A stretch of DNA of 39,477 nucleotides from a virus, in the IMG/VR virus record IMGVR_UViG_3300042898_001938, positions 1 through 39,477 of that record; one strand, given 5' to 3'. This document shows, piece by piece, positions 1-7,263 of the stretch. The notes beneath the pieces are model-generated. The model ran no database searches. It was not told the DNA's origin and worked only from the letters and a program-made list of their open reading frames with translations. The stretch's first letter is position 1. Every line of letters begins with the position of its first letter. A program made the position numbers and the translations under genes.

Positions 1-241
1 TCTCCTTTTTAGCTTCTTTGATAATTTGATTCATTCTTTGACCGTCTAATGCGCGGCAAGAACCAATATAATTTGGACGAAACTTGTTGCCAGAGTCGCT
101 TTCTTCTGTGATCTCAAGCAAATAAATAAACTCTTTCCATAAGCTGTGTAGCTTATCTGCTTTAACCCTTAATTGAAGCGTTTCAAAAGGAACAAATGGT
201 GCTTGTATTGATGGGTCTGTTGGTAGTGCTTCTTTATTCAT
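1..241 (-). CDS. Hypothetical protein, partial (C-terminus beyond left edge)
   Basis: An open minus-strand frame starts with ATG at 241 and runs off the left edge with no stop, giving about 80 residues. It begins MNKEALPTDP and contains a charged helical stretch followed by NKFRPNYIGSCRALDG. No family is recognised. Its start overlaps the end of the next upstream gene (stop at 234) by 8 bases, as expected in a compact phage operon transcribed right to left. Confidence 0.7.
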   Translation of the reverse strand, partial: MNKEALPTDPSIQAPFVPFETLQLRVKADKLHSLWKEFIYLLEITEESDSGNKFRPNYIGSCRALDGQRMNQIIKEAKKE

Positions 242-530
242 TTTGTTTAAAATTATTTATACCAGTAACTAATGCTCTTTTGAAATCCTCCGCTTTGAAT
301 AATATACAACCCTTCCAAGCATGAATCAAAGATTTGCCATTTTCAATATCATCGTAAATTTTTTTAATAATTTGGCGAGATTCTTCCTTAGATTTTTCGT
401 ACTCATCTAAAGAATATACTTTATCTACTGCGGATATTTGTGCGCCATCTGTAAGATGAACGGTAAGAGTTACTGTTGACTCGGCAGGTATTGCCGCTTC
501 TTCTTCCTTTGAGAATATATTAAAATTCAT
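234..530 (-). CDS. Hypothetical protein, 98 aa
   Basis: A small acidic protein beginning MNFNIFSKEEEAA. It has a predicted beta-rich first half (TVTLTVHLTDGAQ) and a charged helix (SLDEYEKSKEESRQI). There is no signal peptide, membrane segment or recognisable motif. It lies 3 bases downstream of the gene ending at 534 and overlaps the next gene by 8 bases, so it is part of the same minus-strand transcription unit. The function is unknown. Confidence 0.7.
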   Translation of the reverse strand: MNFNIFSKEEEAAIPAESTVTLTVHLTDGAQISAVDKVYSLDEYEKSKEESRQIIKKIYDDIENGKSLIHAWKGCILFKAEDFKRALVTGINNFKQNE

Positions 531-533
531 TTT

Positions 534-893
534 TTATTGTTTTAAACGGAAGGTTTTGAGGGAAATGTTTTGGCTGGCAACGTTAAAGAAACGGTCAACG
601 AAGTTGTTTCTTGGTTCGATAGACACGATCATAAAACGAGCATCTTCAAAATTCATGTCCATATTAACTCCAAATACTGCGACAGGTTCGCCATTTTGAT
701 CTTTATGGAAGGCAAGAGAAGTTTTACCTGCGGCCCCCATATCGCAGAGTTCATCGACTAATTCTGTTTTTTCTTTGCGGTATTTAATCATACCGTAATA
801 CATAGAATAAAAATTAAATCGCAGACGTTCTAGGAGGTTGTTCATGGCTAGGAGAGTAAATGATTTTTTGTAGATGTCAAGGGTTTTTTTCAT
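534..893 (-). CDS. Hypothetical protein, about 119 aa
   Basis: The frame is open further upstream to 1139, but that part runs entirely through the gene at 877-1218 and reads as low-quality sequence. The start is therefore placed at ATG 893 (MKKTLDIYKKSFTLL). The protein then reads as a normal mixed fold (MYYGMIKYRKEKTELVDELCDMG, FHKDQNGEPVAVFGVNM). An alternative start is the ATG at 848 (MNNLLERL). It overlaps the upstream gene by 17 bases. No family is recognised. Confidence 0.65.
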   Translation of the reverse strand: MKKTLDIYKKSFTLLAMNNLLERLRFNFYSMYYGMIKYRKEKTELVDELCDMGAAGKTSLAFHKDQNGEPVAVFGVNMDMNFEDARFMIVSIEPRNNFVDRFFNVASQNISLKTFRLKQ

Positions 894-1218
894 CAATAAT
901 AAGATTGAAGATATATTTTTTATCTTTGAAATACTTTGCGGCGATTCTAATGTATTCGTAATACTTGTTGTGCATAGAGATTGGCACTTGAGAAGCGGAA
1001 CCTTTAAAGGCCCGATCATAAGCGATCTTCTTTGCCAAGTTTTTGTCGAATATGTCGCCGTCTTTGACGTTACAAAGCGACCATCCAATACCATAGTAAT
1101 GAGGGTCGAATTGAGTCGCAGTGGCGGCGAACACGCCAACCATCTGACCTTTCCGATTATAGTAATAGATATGAAGTCCTTTGGGGAACTCCATAATTTC
1201 TTTTTGTTTTTGCTTCAT
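877..1218 (-). CDS. Hypothetical protein, 113 aa
   Basis: Begins MKQKQKEIMEFPKGL. It has an aromatic-rich middle (IYYYNRKGQMVGVF, HYYGIGWSLCNVKDGD) and a lysine-rich C-terminus. There is no signal peptide or membrane segment. It is the first gene after tRNA-Leu in the direction of transcription, starting 21 bases beyond the tRNA 3' end, so it may share the tRNA promoter. The function is unknown. Confidence 0.7.
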   Translation of the reverse strand: MKQKQKEIMEFPKGLHIYYYNRKGQMVGVFAATATQFDPHYYGIGWSLCNVKDGDIFDKNLAKKIAYDRAFKGSASQVPISMHNKYYEYIRIAAKYFKDKKYIFNLIIDEKNP

Positions 1219-1238
1219 GTTTTATGTTTAGAGTAAAT

Positions 1239-1325
1239 TGGTAGCCGAGGTGGGATTTGAACCCACAATCCACAAGGGCGTCGGATTTTAAGTCCGATCT
1301 GTATTTCCAGTTCCAGCACTCGGCC
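1239..1325 (-). tRNA. tRNA-Leu (UAA anticodon)
   Basis: Read on the minus strand, a 7-bp acceptor stem (GGCCGAG with CTCGGCT, one G-U pair) closes an 87-nt molecule with an encoded CCA end. The anticodon arm is TCGGA-CTTAAAA-TCCGA, giving anticodon TAA. A long class II variable arm precedes the T arm GTGGG-TTCAAAT-CCCAC. The long variable arm and the anticodon agree on leucine. It would read UUA, a codon common in the AT-rich tail genes of this window. Confidence 0.95.
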
Positions 1326-1342
1326 AAATTTGTTCTTCCCCT

Positions 1343-1370
1343 ACCTTAGCAGAGGAAAAGCGTTTGTCAA
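1343..1370 (-). promoter_or_regulatory. Sigma70-like promoter for tRNA-Leu
   Basis: On the minus strand an exact TTGACA (1370-1365) is followed after 16 bases by TAAGGT (1348-1343). The predicted start, about 7 bases on, lies roughly 10 bases before the tRNA-Leu 5' end at 1325. The -35 box is perfect and the -10 box is weak. The same TTGAC-N16 layout recurs before other minus-strand units in this window. Confidence 0.5.
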
Positions 1371-1376
1371 TACCTT

Positions 1377-1610
1377 TTAAGGATATTTTGATTTTAGTTC
1401 CTGAAATCTTTTAATCACATCGTCAAGAATTTTTAATTCTTTCGCGTTGCTTTCGGTGGTATCTTCCATCCATGAATTTATAGCGCGAAGTTCGGAGACG
1501 TGCTCAAACATATCTTCTGCTATTGTTTGCCATTCATCTTGAGTCAAGAGCAGTTCGTGAATCAAACGCGCCGCACTATCAGGATTTTGTTTTACCCATT
1601 CGTGGTTCAT
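1377..1610 (-). CDS. Hypothetical protein, 77 aa
   Basis: A small acidic, helical protein (MNHEWVKQNPDSAARLIHEL). The start is placed at ATG 1610 rather than the in-frame ATG at 1622, because it forms an ATGA overlap with the stop of the upstream gene at 1607. That overlap suggests translational coupling. It contains no motif I recognise. Its stop lies just upstream of the tRNA-Leu promoter, so it ends the preceding unit. Confidence 0.7.
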   Translation of the reverse strand: MNHEWVKQNPDSAARLIHELLLTQDEWQTIAEDMFEHVSELRAINSWMEDTTESNAKELKILDDVIKRFQELKSKYP

Positions 1611-1951
1611 TTTGCACTCCAAGTACGATGTTTCTCAGCGACCCATTCATAACCATTAGATTCGCAAATAATCCATTGAACATCATCAGGTATTTCTACG
1701 ATTTTGATCGTGCAGTAATCAGCGGAAAATCTTTCTGAACCAATTTGTTCAAAGATTCTAATGAGAACAGGATCGTCGCGTAGTAGTAAATATAAACTAA
1801 GATTAAGTTCTTGAGGTAAAATATCGTATTCGCCCCAAGAAGGATTTTCGGTAACTGTATAAGATATACCTTTTTCTTTTAAGTAAAGCTCTTTAGCTTC
1901 TAAAGATAAACAGAAACCGCCAACATCAGTATTAATTAGTATTTTTTGCAT
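1607..1951 (-). CDS. Conserved phage protein of unknown function, 114 aa
   Basis: The protein begins MQKILINTDVGGFCLS and ends with IPDDVQWIICESNGYEWVAE then KHRTW. I recognise this combination (short N-terminal strand with GGF.LS, then IVEIPDDV and EWVAEKHRTW near the end) as an uncharacterised protein found in many tailed phages. No activity is known to me. It starts 9 bases downstream of the tRNA-Thr 3' end and is coupled by ATGA overlap to the next gene. Confidence 0.75.
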   Translation of the reverse strand: MQKILINTDVGGFCLSLEAKELYLKEKGISYTVTENPSWGEYDILPQELNLSLYLLLRDDPVLIRIFEQIGSERFSADYCTIKIVEIPDDVQWIICESNGYEWVAEKHRTWSAK

Positions 1952-1959
1952 ATATAAAA

Positions 1960-2034
1960 TGGAGCTTCAAATCGGAGTCGAACCGATGACCGCTCGCTTA
2001 CAAGGCGAGTGCTCTACCACTGAGCTACTGAAGC
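1960..2034 (-). tRNA. tRNA-Thr (UGU anticodon)
   Basis: Read on the minus strand: acceptor stem GCTTCAG with TTGAAGC, D arm AGCTCAGTGGTAGAGC, anticodon arm CTCGC-CTTGTAA-GCGAG with anticodon TGT, T arm ATCGG-TTCGACT-CCGAT, discriminator T and an encoded CCA. It is 75 nt long and a complete cloverleaf. It decodes ACA. Confidence 0.95.
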
Positions 2035-2143
2035 ATATTGTTTTACCAGCGATTTCTTCTGGTGAAATAGTTTGGGCGATTCCATAAGTGACAAAGCACA
2101 ATTATGAAAATCAAGATTGATAACATTAAGTGTAAGATATTAT

Positions 2144-2407
2144 ATGGATAGTCCCCGATTATTACAAGCAGATATACATAGTAATTATAGCATCGTGTCT
2201 GGAGATTGGTCTAGCTATAAGACACAAATCACTGGACTATACTCTGCTACTGGTTACGCCGCTTCTGGCAATGCAACTTTCGGGGACTTCTCCGATCATT
2301 TAGTTAGAGAATACAACCATAAGATTGATGTGTTGGGGATGCCAACAGGCTTGTTCATTCGACCTTATGATGCTGGTTATAGATTAACTGGTATTGCTAT
2401 CAGTTAA
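2144..2407 (+). CDS. Hypothetical plus-strand protein, 87 aa
   Basis: An isolated plus-strand frame within a minus-strand block. ATG 2144 is preferred (MDSPRLLQADIHSNYS); a TTG at 2117 is in frame upstream. The protein is rich in Gly, Ser, Tyr and Thr (ITGLYSATGYAASGNATFGD), a composition like virion or fibre proteins, and unlike the charged proteins around it. There is no good ribosome-binding site. It would fill an otherwise empty gap and ends tail-to-tail with the minus-strand gene at 2384, overlapping by 24 bases. It could be a late gene, a remnant of a tail gene, or spurious. Confidence 0.5.
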   Translation: MDSPRLLQADIHSNYSIVSGDWSSYKTQITGLYSATGYAASGNATFGDFSDHLVREYNHKIDVLGMPTGLFIRPYDAGYRLTGIAIS

Positions 2408-2728
2408 AGTCTTTTCTTCTTTGCCTTTGATATAGGCAGACATTAAGACACAGTAGTTGATAATATCCAAGATAGCGTCCTCATAGCCTTCGTTTTTAAC
2501 CAAGAGTTTTCCATCTTGAGCAAACGTGCTAAGACGAGATACCTTGTCTATAATACGAACGAGGAAGCCTTGTTCGGTAGTGCAGACGCCCATAGCCTCG
2601 CAGCGTTGGAAGTTGGCGAACGGTACGTCGCCTTTACTACCAGCGTAGTCGTTGTTTTTGGCTTGCATGATCTCAAACGCTCGATCAGTAAGTAACTGAT
2701 GATGCTCAAACAGGTCTTGTCTATTCAT
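2384..2728 (-). CDS. DUF1599 / Nmad1-type nucleotide-related protein
   Basis: A 114-residue helical protein with the layout of the DUF1599 (nucleotide modification associated domain 1) family. Features are AKNNDYAG near residue 23, PFANF near 36, then GFLVRIIDKVSRLSTF (54-69) and NEGYEDAILDIINYCVLM (79-96). The family is related to the all-alpha MazG-like fold and is found in phages, often near nucleotide or DNA-modification genes. The exact substrate is not known to me. Its start overlaps nothing; the upstream gene stops 22 bases away. Confidence 0.75.
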   Translation of the reverse strand: MNRQDLFEHHQLLTDRAFEIMQAKNNDYAGSKGDVPFANFQRCEAMGVCTTEQGFLVRIIDKVSRLSTFAQDGKLLVKNEGYEDAILDIINYCVLMSAYIKGKEEKTLTDSNTS

Positions 2729-2750
2729 GGTGAATAAAAATTAATTTAAA

Positions 2751-3062
2751 TTACTCGCCCTTGATGACTTTTGATCTCACCCTAGAAAGGAGAGAAATAA
2801 CGTCTTTAGAATCCACCACAACAGGAACGTTGCGCTGAATCTTGCCAGAGGCGTCTTTAAAGGCATGAACGATTTGATAAGGCTCCTCTGTTCGCGCCGT
2901 CTCGGAAGTGAAACAATGCGCGGCCCATGCTGCGGCATTGTCCAAGGCGAAATCATAGAAGTTAATGCAGTTACGAAGTGTGCCGTCTCGTTCAAGATTC
3001 CAAATCTCAAACCAGTTACGGTTAGCTTCTACTCCATTAGTAGTTAGTTGTAGTGTATCCAT
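2751..3062 (-). CDS. Hypothetical protein, 103 aa
   Basis: Begins MDTLQLTTNGVEANRNWFEI. It looks like a compact alpha/beta protein (NCINFYDFALDNAAAWAAHC, QRNVPVVVDSKDVISLL). It has no signal peptide, membrane segment or known motif. It starts 3 bases downstream of the stop of the preceding gene (3066), consistent with cotranscription with rIIA and rIIB. A second frame inside it (2777-3010) is a shadow. Confidence 0.65.
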   Translation of the reverse strand: MDTLQLTTNGVEANRNWFEIWNLERDGTLRNCINFYDFALDNAAAWAAHCFTSETARTEEPYQIVHAFKDASGKIQRNVPVVVDSKDVISLLSRVRSKVIKGE

Positions 3063-3065
3063 ATT

Positions 3066-3365
3066 TTATTCTTGAATAAATTGTTTAACAATATCGTGGG
3101 GGTATTCAGCTTGACTGTTCTTAGATTGAAGTTGATTCGCCCTAGCAATCATATAGTGATGAATGAAATGGCGCGTTTCCCAATCTAATAGACGACCTTC
3201 CTCTTGAGGAAGCCCTTTGAGGACTTCATCAAGATTGAGGTTAAAGCTCAAGCATATAGCTTGGATTTTACGATAAATGCCGATCTCTCTATACTTTAAT
3301 AGAGCAAAGGCAATATCGAGTTCGACCATATTGGCTTCTTCTAGTTTTTCAACGAGAGGATTCAT
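3066..3365 (-). CDS. Hypothetical protein, 99 aa
   Basis: The start is set at ATG 3365 (MNPLVEKLEEANMVELDIAF). The frame stays open to 3494, but that extension lies wholly inside rIIB and reads as low-complexity shadow. The ATG lies one base after the rIIB stop codon (3367-3369), so it is probably read through from rIIB translation. The protein is helical and charged (ALLKYREIGIYRKIQAICLS). No family is recognised. Confidence 0.7.
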   Translation of the reverse strand: MNPLVEKLEEANMVELDIAFALLKYREIGIYRKIQAICLSFNLNLDEVLKGLPQEEGRLLDWETRHFIHHYMIARANQLQSKNSQAEYPHDIVKQFIQE

Positions 3366-3366
3366 A

Positions 3367-4467
3367 TTAGAACGACTCCACAATCGACGCTTCGGAAGCG
3401 GTGATCTTCGTGCCATCGGACTTGAGAATACCTTCATTGGTATCATAGTCCAACTCAAAGATAATGTCAGCGAGTTCATCGTAAGTAACATCATAATTTA
3501 AGAGAGCAGAGGTCATGATATAGTTCAGTGATGGATAAATACCTTTGCTGATATAGTTTGAGATAATAGCATCAACCTTTAGTTTGATAGCTTCTTGACG
3601 CCAATCAATATCGCTGGAGTTATCTTTATCGCAGTCGCAGTGACCGCAATCATCGCCGCAATCATAATCATCGTCTTCGCTATCGTCTGTGCTATACACA
3701 GGCTCGCTGATTTCTTTGCGCTCTGGAGTAATATCAGAGTGAACTTTATACTTGCTCACGCGCAACTTTTGGAAAGAGCAGTCGGTTGGAACGCTGACGG
3801 CATCGGCAGGATTAACTTCAACGACAAGCAAACGTCCAGTTGAGCCAGCCCAATCTTTAGCGTAGTCAAAGCTGCCAACGTGCAAGCCAAAGGAACAGTG
3901 ATTGTCTTTGTTATCGTCAACAGAGCGGCGAGCAACTTCAATCGTTGAGCCAAGAGTGTTGAGGATTTGACCTTGATCGTTCACTTTACCTTGAACAACG
4001 ACAGTATTTTTATTGCCGCTGCTGGAATAAAAATCATTTTTAACTCCTTTGTAAGCGAGGAAATTTCCTTCTGGCGTGATTGGAAGCGACTTGTAGGACA
4101 AGAACGAATAGAGTTCGTTGACCGAATTAGCCGAGACATTAGACATGAGCTTGTCGATGAAGTTCAACAAAGGTTCAGCGTCTTTAGCTCCAGCCTTTAA
4201 CAGTTCAAGCAGTTTAGTGACAACGACGCCATGCAGCTTTTCTGTGCCGTAAAACACTTCGCCATCGTTGACGCGCAACTTGCCGTGAGAGAAGTTGACG
4301 ATCTTGTGCTCGACATTCACCAGAGCGGGAATATCGGCGTAATTCGCGTCGATCAAGGCTTTGCGTAAAGCAAAGAAGTTCGGATTGGACTTCTCGACGG
4401 TGTAAGGACGACCATTAACGAAAACGGTAATGGAATCATCGCGCATAATGTAGGCTGGCTTATTCAT
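3367..4467 (-). CDS. rIIB: RIIB-like protein
   Basis: A 366-residue homologue of T4 rIIB. The recognisable core is LPITPEGNFLAYKGVKNDF (about 128-146) followed by the block from NHCSFGLHVGS (189-199) through VVEVNPADAVSVPTDCSFQK (215-234). RIIA and RIIB act early and protect infection against lambda RexAB-type exclusion and premature lysis; their biochemical activity is unresolved. Here it follows rIIA by 19 bases, the order seen in T4-like phages. Oddity: an Asp-rich segment (260-283) carries four closely spaced cysteines (C270, C274, C277, C279), which may bind a metal. Confidence 0.9.
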   Translation of the reverse strand: MNKPAYIMRDDSITVFVNGRPYTVEKSNPNFFALRKALIDANYADIPALVNVEHKIVNFSHGKLRVNDGEVFYGTEKLHGVVVTKLLELLKAGAKDAEPLLNFIDKLMSNVSANSVNELYSFLSYKSLPITPEGNFLAYKGVKNDFYSSSGNKNTVVVQGKVNDQGQILNTLGSTIEVARRSVDDNKDNHCSFGLHVGSFDYAKDWAGSTGRLLVVEVNPADAVSVPTDCSFQKLRVSKYKVHSDITPERKEISEPVYSTDDSEDDDYDCGDDCGHCDCDKDNSSDIDWRQEAIKLKVDAIISNYISKGIYPSLNYIMTSALLNYDVTYDELADIIFELDYDTNEGILKSDGTKITASEASIVESF

Positions 4468-4486
4468 ATTAGTAACTTAGTTTTGT

Positions 4487-6592
4487 TTAGTTTTGTTGTT
4501 TATCAATCAGGGAAATATAATTGGCGAAATCTTTAATAGTTGCTTCACCAAAATTGTAAGAATAATTATTAGCAACCAAAGAGAGCAATGGGTACTTATT
4601 CATGAGGGCATCATGCTCGGCGTCAATTTCGCTTCTGTCAATAGTTTCTTTGATGAAAGTTTTGGTAATTTGAAATAATTCCATCATGTTTCTGTTATTC
4701 TCGTAGAAATCAAGATCAGATTGGCTCGCTTCTCCGAAAAACAGTCTCAAAGCATGATTTTTCTGGAGCGAAGAAGCGATGTCTTTTACATAAGAATTTC
4801 TGAATTTAGAGCTACGATAATTGATCTCGGTGTTTTTAGAGATAGACTCGCTATGCAATTTTAATTGTTTTTTAATGTAATCTTCAACCAGAGTTGCGAC
4901 GTTGACTGCTTCACTGCTAATATCAGAATCATCGAAAACTCCATAGACAATATCTTGGTCAATGATCTTTGATTCGTTCAGTCTTGTGAAGAAATCATAA
5001 GAATTGTTTTGACCAAACATTTGTTTAGAAATCTCGCATACAGGACGCTTATCTTTGTATTCTAGCTTAACATAATAAAATTTACCTTCTTCTGGAAGAT
5101 TTGCGCTTCCAATAAAGGGACGATAACCATAAGCACCTTTTTTATATACAACGCGAGCTTCCGAGGACTTGGCATCATCAAGTTTCAGTTTTTGAGTAGT
5201 AGAAGAAAGGAAAACACGTTTGCAAGTAGTATATGTAGTCAAGAAATCTTTAGCTTGTTCTGGAGTCAATATAAACACGCAGAAACCTCTTTTGTCTGCG
5301 TTTTCAGAGTTTTTCTGAATCCAACGAGCTTTAGCAAAAAGGTGTCTTTCGTTGTCCGCTACAAGAATACAGTGATTACTATTAGAATAGAATGTAGCAG
5401 GATTAATTCCTTTTTTATCGGCTTTATGAGCTAATCGGAAATTATTGTTGCGATTGACCCAATAAATAGTTTCAACGACATGAGTAAAGTTTGGGCGAAC
5501 TTCGATCTTGTCGCCATTAGCAGCGTTAAACATCATCGGCATGGCAGATGCGATGCTCTGCAATACATAGTTGTCGCTGATGCTATTAACTTTAGACATA
5601 AACTTTTCTACGTCGTTAATATCATCGAGAGACTTTTGGAAAACCGCTTTGATCTCAGCCTCAAAGTTAGAGAAGAACGAAACGATATTCTTTTTAGTGT
5701 GTTCGTTGTATTCTAAACTTTCTCTGGAGTGATGAAGCGAAAGCGAACCAACAGGGAAAAAGAAGACAAAGGATGCGGCAGCGTAAGAATTTCTAAGGGA
5801 ATGATAAATTGGAAAAACGGAAAGTTTATCAGACAAAATATCAAGATTGAGTGGATAAGAAATGCCACCCATAACAACCAACGGCCCATCTTGGCGGCGA
5901 TGGTAATAACCGCTTTTGTTTTGCGTTTGCAACACGCCCCAAGTATGATTCTTCATCAACCATTCGTAACGGAGTTGTTCTTCGTCGATGCCAGAGGCAA
6001 CGAAAGGAGCGGACGAAAACTTTAATACTTTGTAAGCAGCTTCCGCAAACTTGGCAACGTCATCAGCTTTGACTGCGACGGAAATCTCGACTCCGTTTGG
6101 CTCAGTGGTAGATTCTTCCGCGAGCTTAGTAAAGCGAGTGTCGCCACCTTCGTCAACATAGACGGAGATAATGATCTTTTCGCCATCTTTGCAGGAAACA
6201 ACGGTGAATGAGTCGGTATAAGACAAAGGAGAGAATCGACCAATGCCGAAGCCGCCGATAGCAGAGTTGTCGCCACGTTTGGAGGAGCGACCATACTTGG
6301 TGTAAAGACCAAACAGCTCTTGTTCAGAGAGTCCAGTACCAAAGTCGCGCACAGAATAAGTGGAAGCGAGAACGGTTGGGAAACTGATCTTGATTGGCGT
6401 GCTGCTTTTAGCGGCGGCATTAGCGTCAACAGCGTTAGCCCAAGTTTCGCGTACAGTGGCGAGAATGGTATCGGAGTAATTGTTACGAAGGAGAGACGAA
6501 ATGTAGCGCATTTCGCTCGCATCAATGGTAGCGATTTCAGATTTGAAATCGTGTGACTCAACAACGTTTTTCTGGATGGATTTGACAATCAT
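4487..6592 (-). CDS. rIIA: RIIA-like GHKL ATPase-fold protein
   Basis: A 701-residue homologue of T4 rIIA. The N-terminus shows the Bergerat ATP-binding fold: N box with E49, N53 and D56 (ETWANAVDAN), G1 box D83-x-G85-x-G87 (RDFGTGLS), and a glycine-rich lid GGFGIGRFS (113-121). All catalytic-fold residues that I can place are present, so ATP binding is expected. The long C-terminal half is poorly conserved and charged. It heads the rIIA-rIIB unit and has a sigma70-like promoter directly upstream (6627-6654). Several long frames on both strands inside it are shadows. Confidence 0.92.
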   Translation of the reverse strand: MIVKSIQKNVVESHDFKSEIATIDASEMRYISSLLRNNYSDTILATVRETWANAVDANAAAKSSTPIKISFPTVLASTYSVRDFGTGLSEQELFGLYTKYGRSSKRGDNSAIGGFGIGRFSPLSYTDSFTVVSCKDGEKIIISVYVDEGGDTRFTKLAEESTTEPNGVEISVAVKADDVAKFAEAAYKVLKFSSAPFVASGIDEEQLRYEWLMKNHTWGVLQTQNKSGYYHRRQDGPLVVMGGISYPLNLDILSDKLSVFPIYHSLRNSYAAASFVFFFPVGSLSLHHSRESLEYNEHTKKNIVSFFSNFEAEIKAVFQKSLDDINDVEKFMSKVNSISDNYVLQSIASAMPMMFNAANGDKIEVRPNFTHVVETIYWVNRNNNFRLAHKADKKGINPATFYSNSNHCILVADNERHLFAKARWIQKNSENADKRGFCVFILTPEQAKDFLTTYTTCKRVFLSSTTQKLKLDDAKSSEARVVYKKGAYGYRPFIGSANLPEEGKFYYVKLEYKDKRPVCEISKQMFGQNNSYDFFTRLNESKIIDQDIVYGVFDDSDISSEAVNVATLVEDYIKKQLKLHSESISKNTEINYRSSKFRNSYVKDIASSLQKNHALRLFFGEASQSDLDFYENNRNMMELFQITKTFIKETIDRSEIDAEHDALMNKYPLLSLVANNYSYNFGEATIKDFANYISLIDKQQN

Positions 6593-6626
6593 GTTAGCAA
6601 TTTGGTTAGTAATTTAATCTGCAACC

Positions 6627-6654
6627 ACTCTACCACACTTTTCTTATCCGTCAA
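6627..6654 (-). promoter_or_regulatory. Sigma70-like promoter for rIIA
   Basis: On the minus strand TTGACG (6654-6649), 16 bases, then TAGAGT (6632-6627). The predicted start lies about 30 bases before the rIIA ATG at 6592, in the only sizeable gap of this region. The -35 box overlaps the stop end of the gene at 6651. One base of the -35 and two of the -10 depart from consensus. Confidence 0.45.
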
Positions 6655-6899
6655 GTGGTTTTGACAACTTTTTTTGAGAATTTTTGAGAAAGTTCTAAAA
6701 CCTTAGTTTCCAGCCATTTAACCTGTGAAGAATTTTCGCTCAAAACAAAAAGAACTGAATCTTTATTGGAAGTGTAGCTCGAAATCACGAACTCGGCGTG
6801 GAATTTGAAATGCTTCAAGAACTGATCGGAAACCTCCTCGTAGATCGAGTAGATTTCAGAGATATTCTTAGAGGAGAAAATGGCGTGTCTAGTGGTCAT
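6651..6899 (-). CDS. Hypothetical protein, 82 aa
   Basis: Begins MTTRHAIFSSKNISEIYSIY. It is a small mixed protein with a hydrophobic strand (DSVLFVLSEN) and a basic C-terminus ending KVVKTT. There is no signal peptide or known domain. The stop of the upstream gene lies one base before its start, so the two are probably coupled. The function is unknown. Confidence 0.7.
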   Translation of the reverse strand: MTTRHAIFSSKNISEIYSIYEEVSDQFLKHFKFHAEFVISSYTSNKDSVLFVLSENSSQVKWLETKVLELSQKFSKKVVKTT

Positions 6900-6900
6900 T

Positions 6901-7263
6901 TTAATTAGTTTTTAATCCGAATTTTGGGTCGTTCGCTTGCTGAATCATAGTAACGTAATCAATGAATTTTTCTAAGTGAATCCACACTTTTCCATGCTGT
7001 TCAATCTCTTTGTCGCTGTAACCTTGTGAGATCATATTCTCCATTTGGTTTTTATTCAGCACCAAAAACTCCACTGTGTTCTTCCTGTAATTTGGACAGA
7101 TGATCGAGTAAAGATGCTCGGTCTGAACTTCTACGCCAACGTATTTTTTTTCGCTGGCAGAATCCGCCAGAGGCATTGGTTCGGTTCTAAATCCGATTCG
7201 CATTTTAAAAAGAAAATCAGTTGTTCTCTTTGCTACTAGGTCTATTTCTGTTTGTAAGTTCAT
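6901..7263 (-). CDS. Hypothetical protein, 120 aa
   Basis: Begins MNLQTEIDLVAKRTTDFLFK. It reads as a soluble alpha/beta protein (YVGVEVQTEHLYSIICPNYR, VEFLVLNKNQMENMI). Its start forms an ATGA overlap with the uvsE stop at 7260, implying coupled translation with the repair gene. That could mean a related role, but no family is recognised and this is only context. Confidence 0.7.
   Translation of the reverse strand: MNLQTEIDLVAKRTTDFLFKMRIGFRTEPMPLADSASEKKYVGVEVQTEHLYSIICPNYRKNTVEFLVLNKNQMENMISQGYSDKEIEQHGKVWIHLEKFIDYVTMIQQANDPKFGLKTN

Noticed and set aside
894-1139. N-terminal extension of the frame ending at 534
   Set aside because: It lies wholly within the better gene at 877-1218 and reads as low-quality sequence; the start at 893 is used instead.
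874-1236. 120-codon plus-strand frame
   Set aside because: It is the exact complement of the minus-strand gene at 877-1218, which fits the operon spacing. No plus-strand signal precedes it.
2035-2110. A protein-like minus-strand frame running into tRNA-Thr (CFVTYGIAQTISPEEIAGK)
   Set aside because: It has an in-frame stop immediately upstream and no start codon, and would read through the tRNA. It may be a gene fragment but cannot be supported.
6022-6588. A 188-codon minus-strand frame and several plus-strand frames inside rIIA
   Set aside because: They overlap the clearly conserved GHKL domain in another frame, have serine/leucine-rich compositions typical of shadows, and have no separate start signal.
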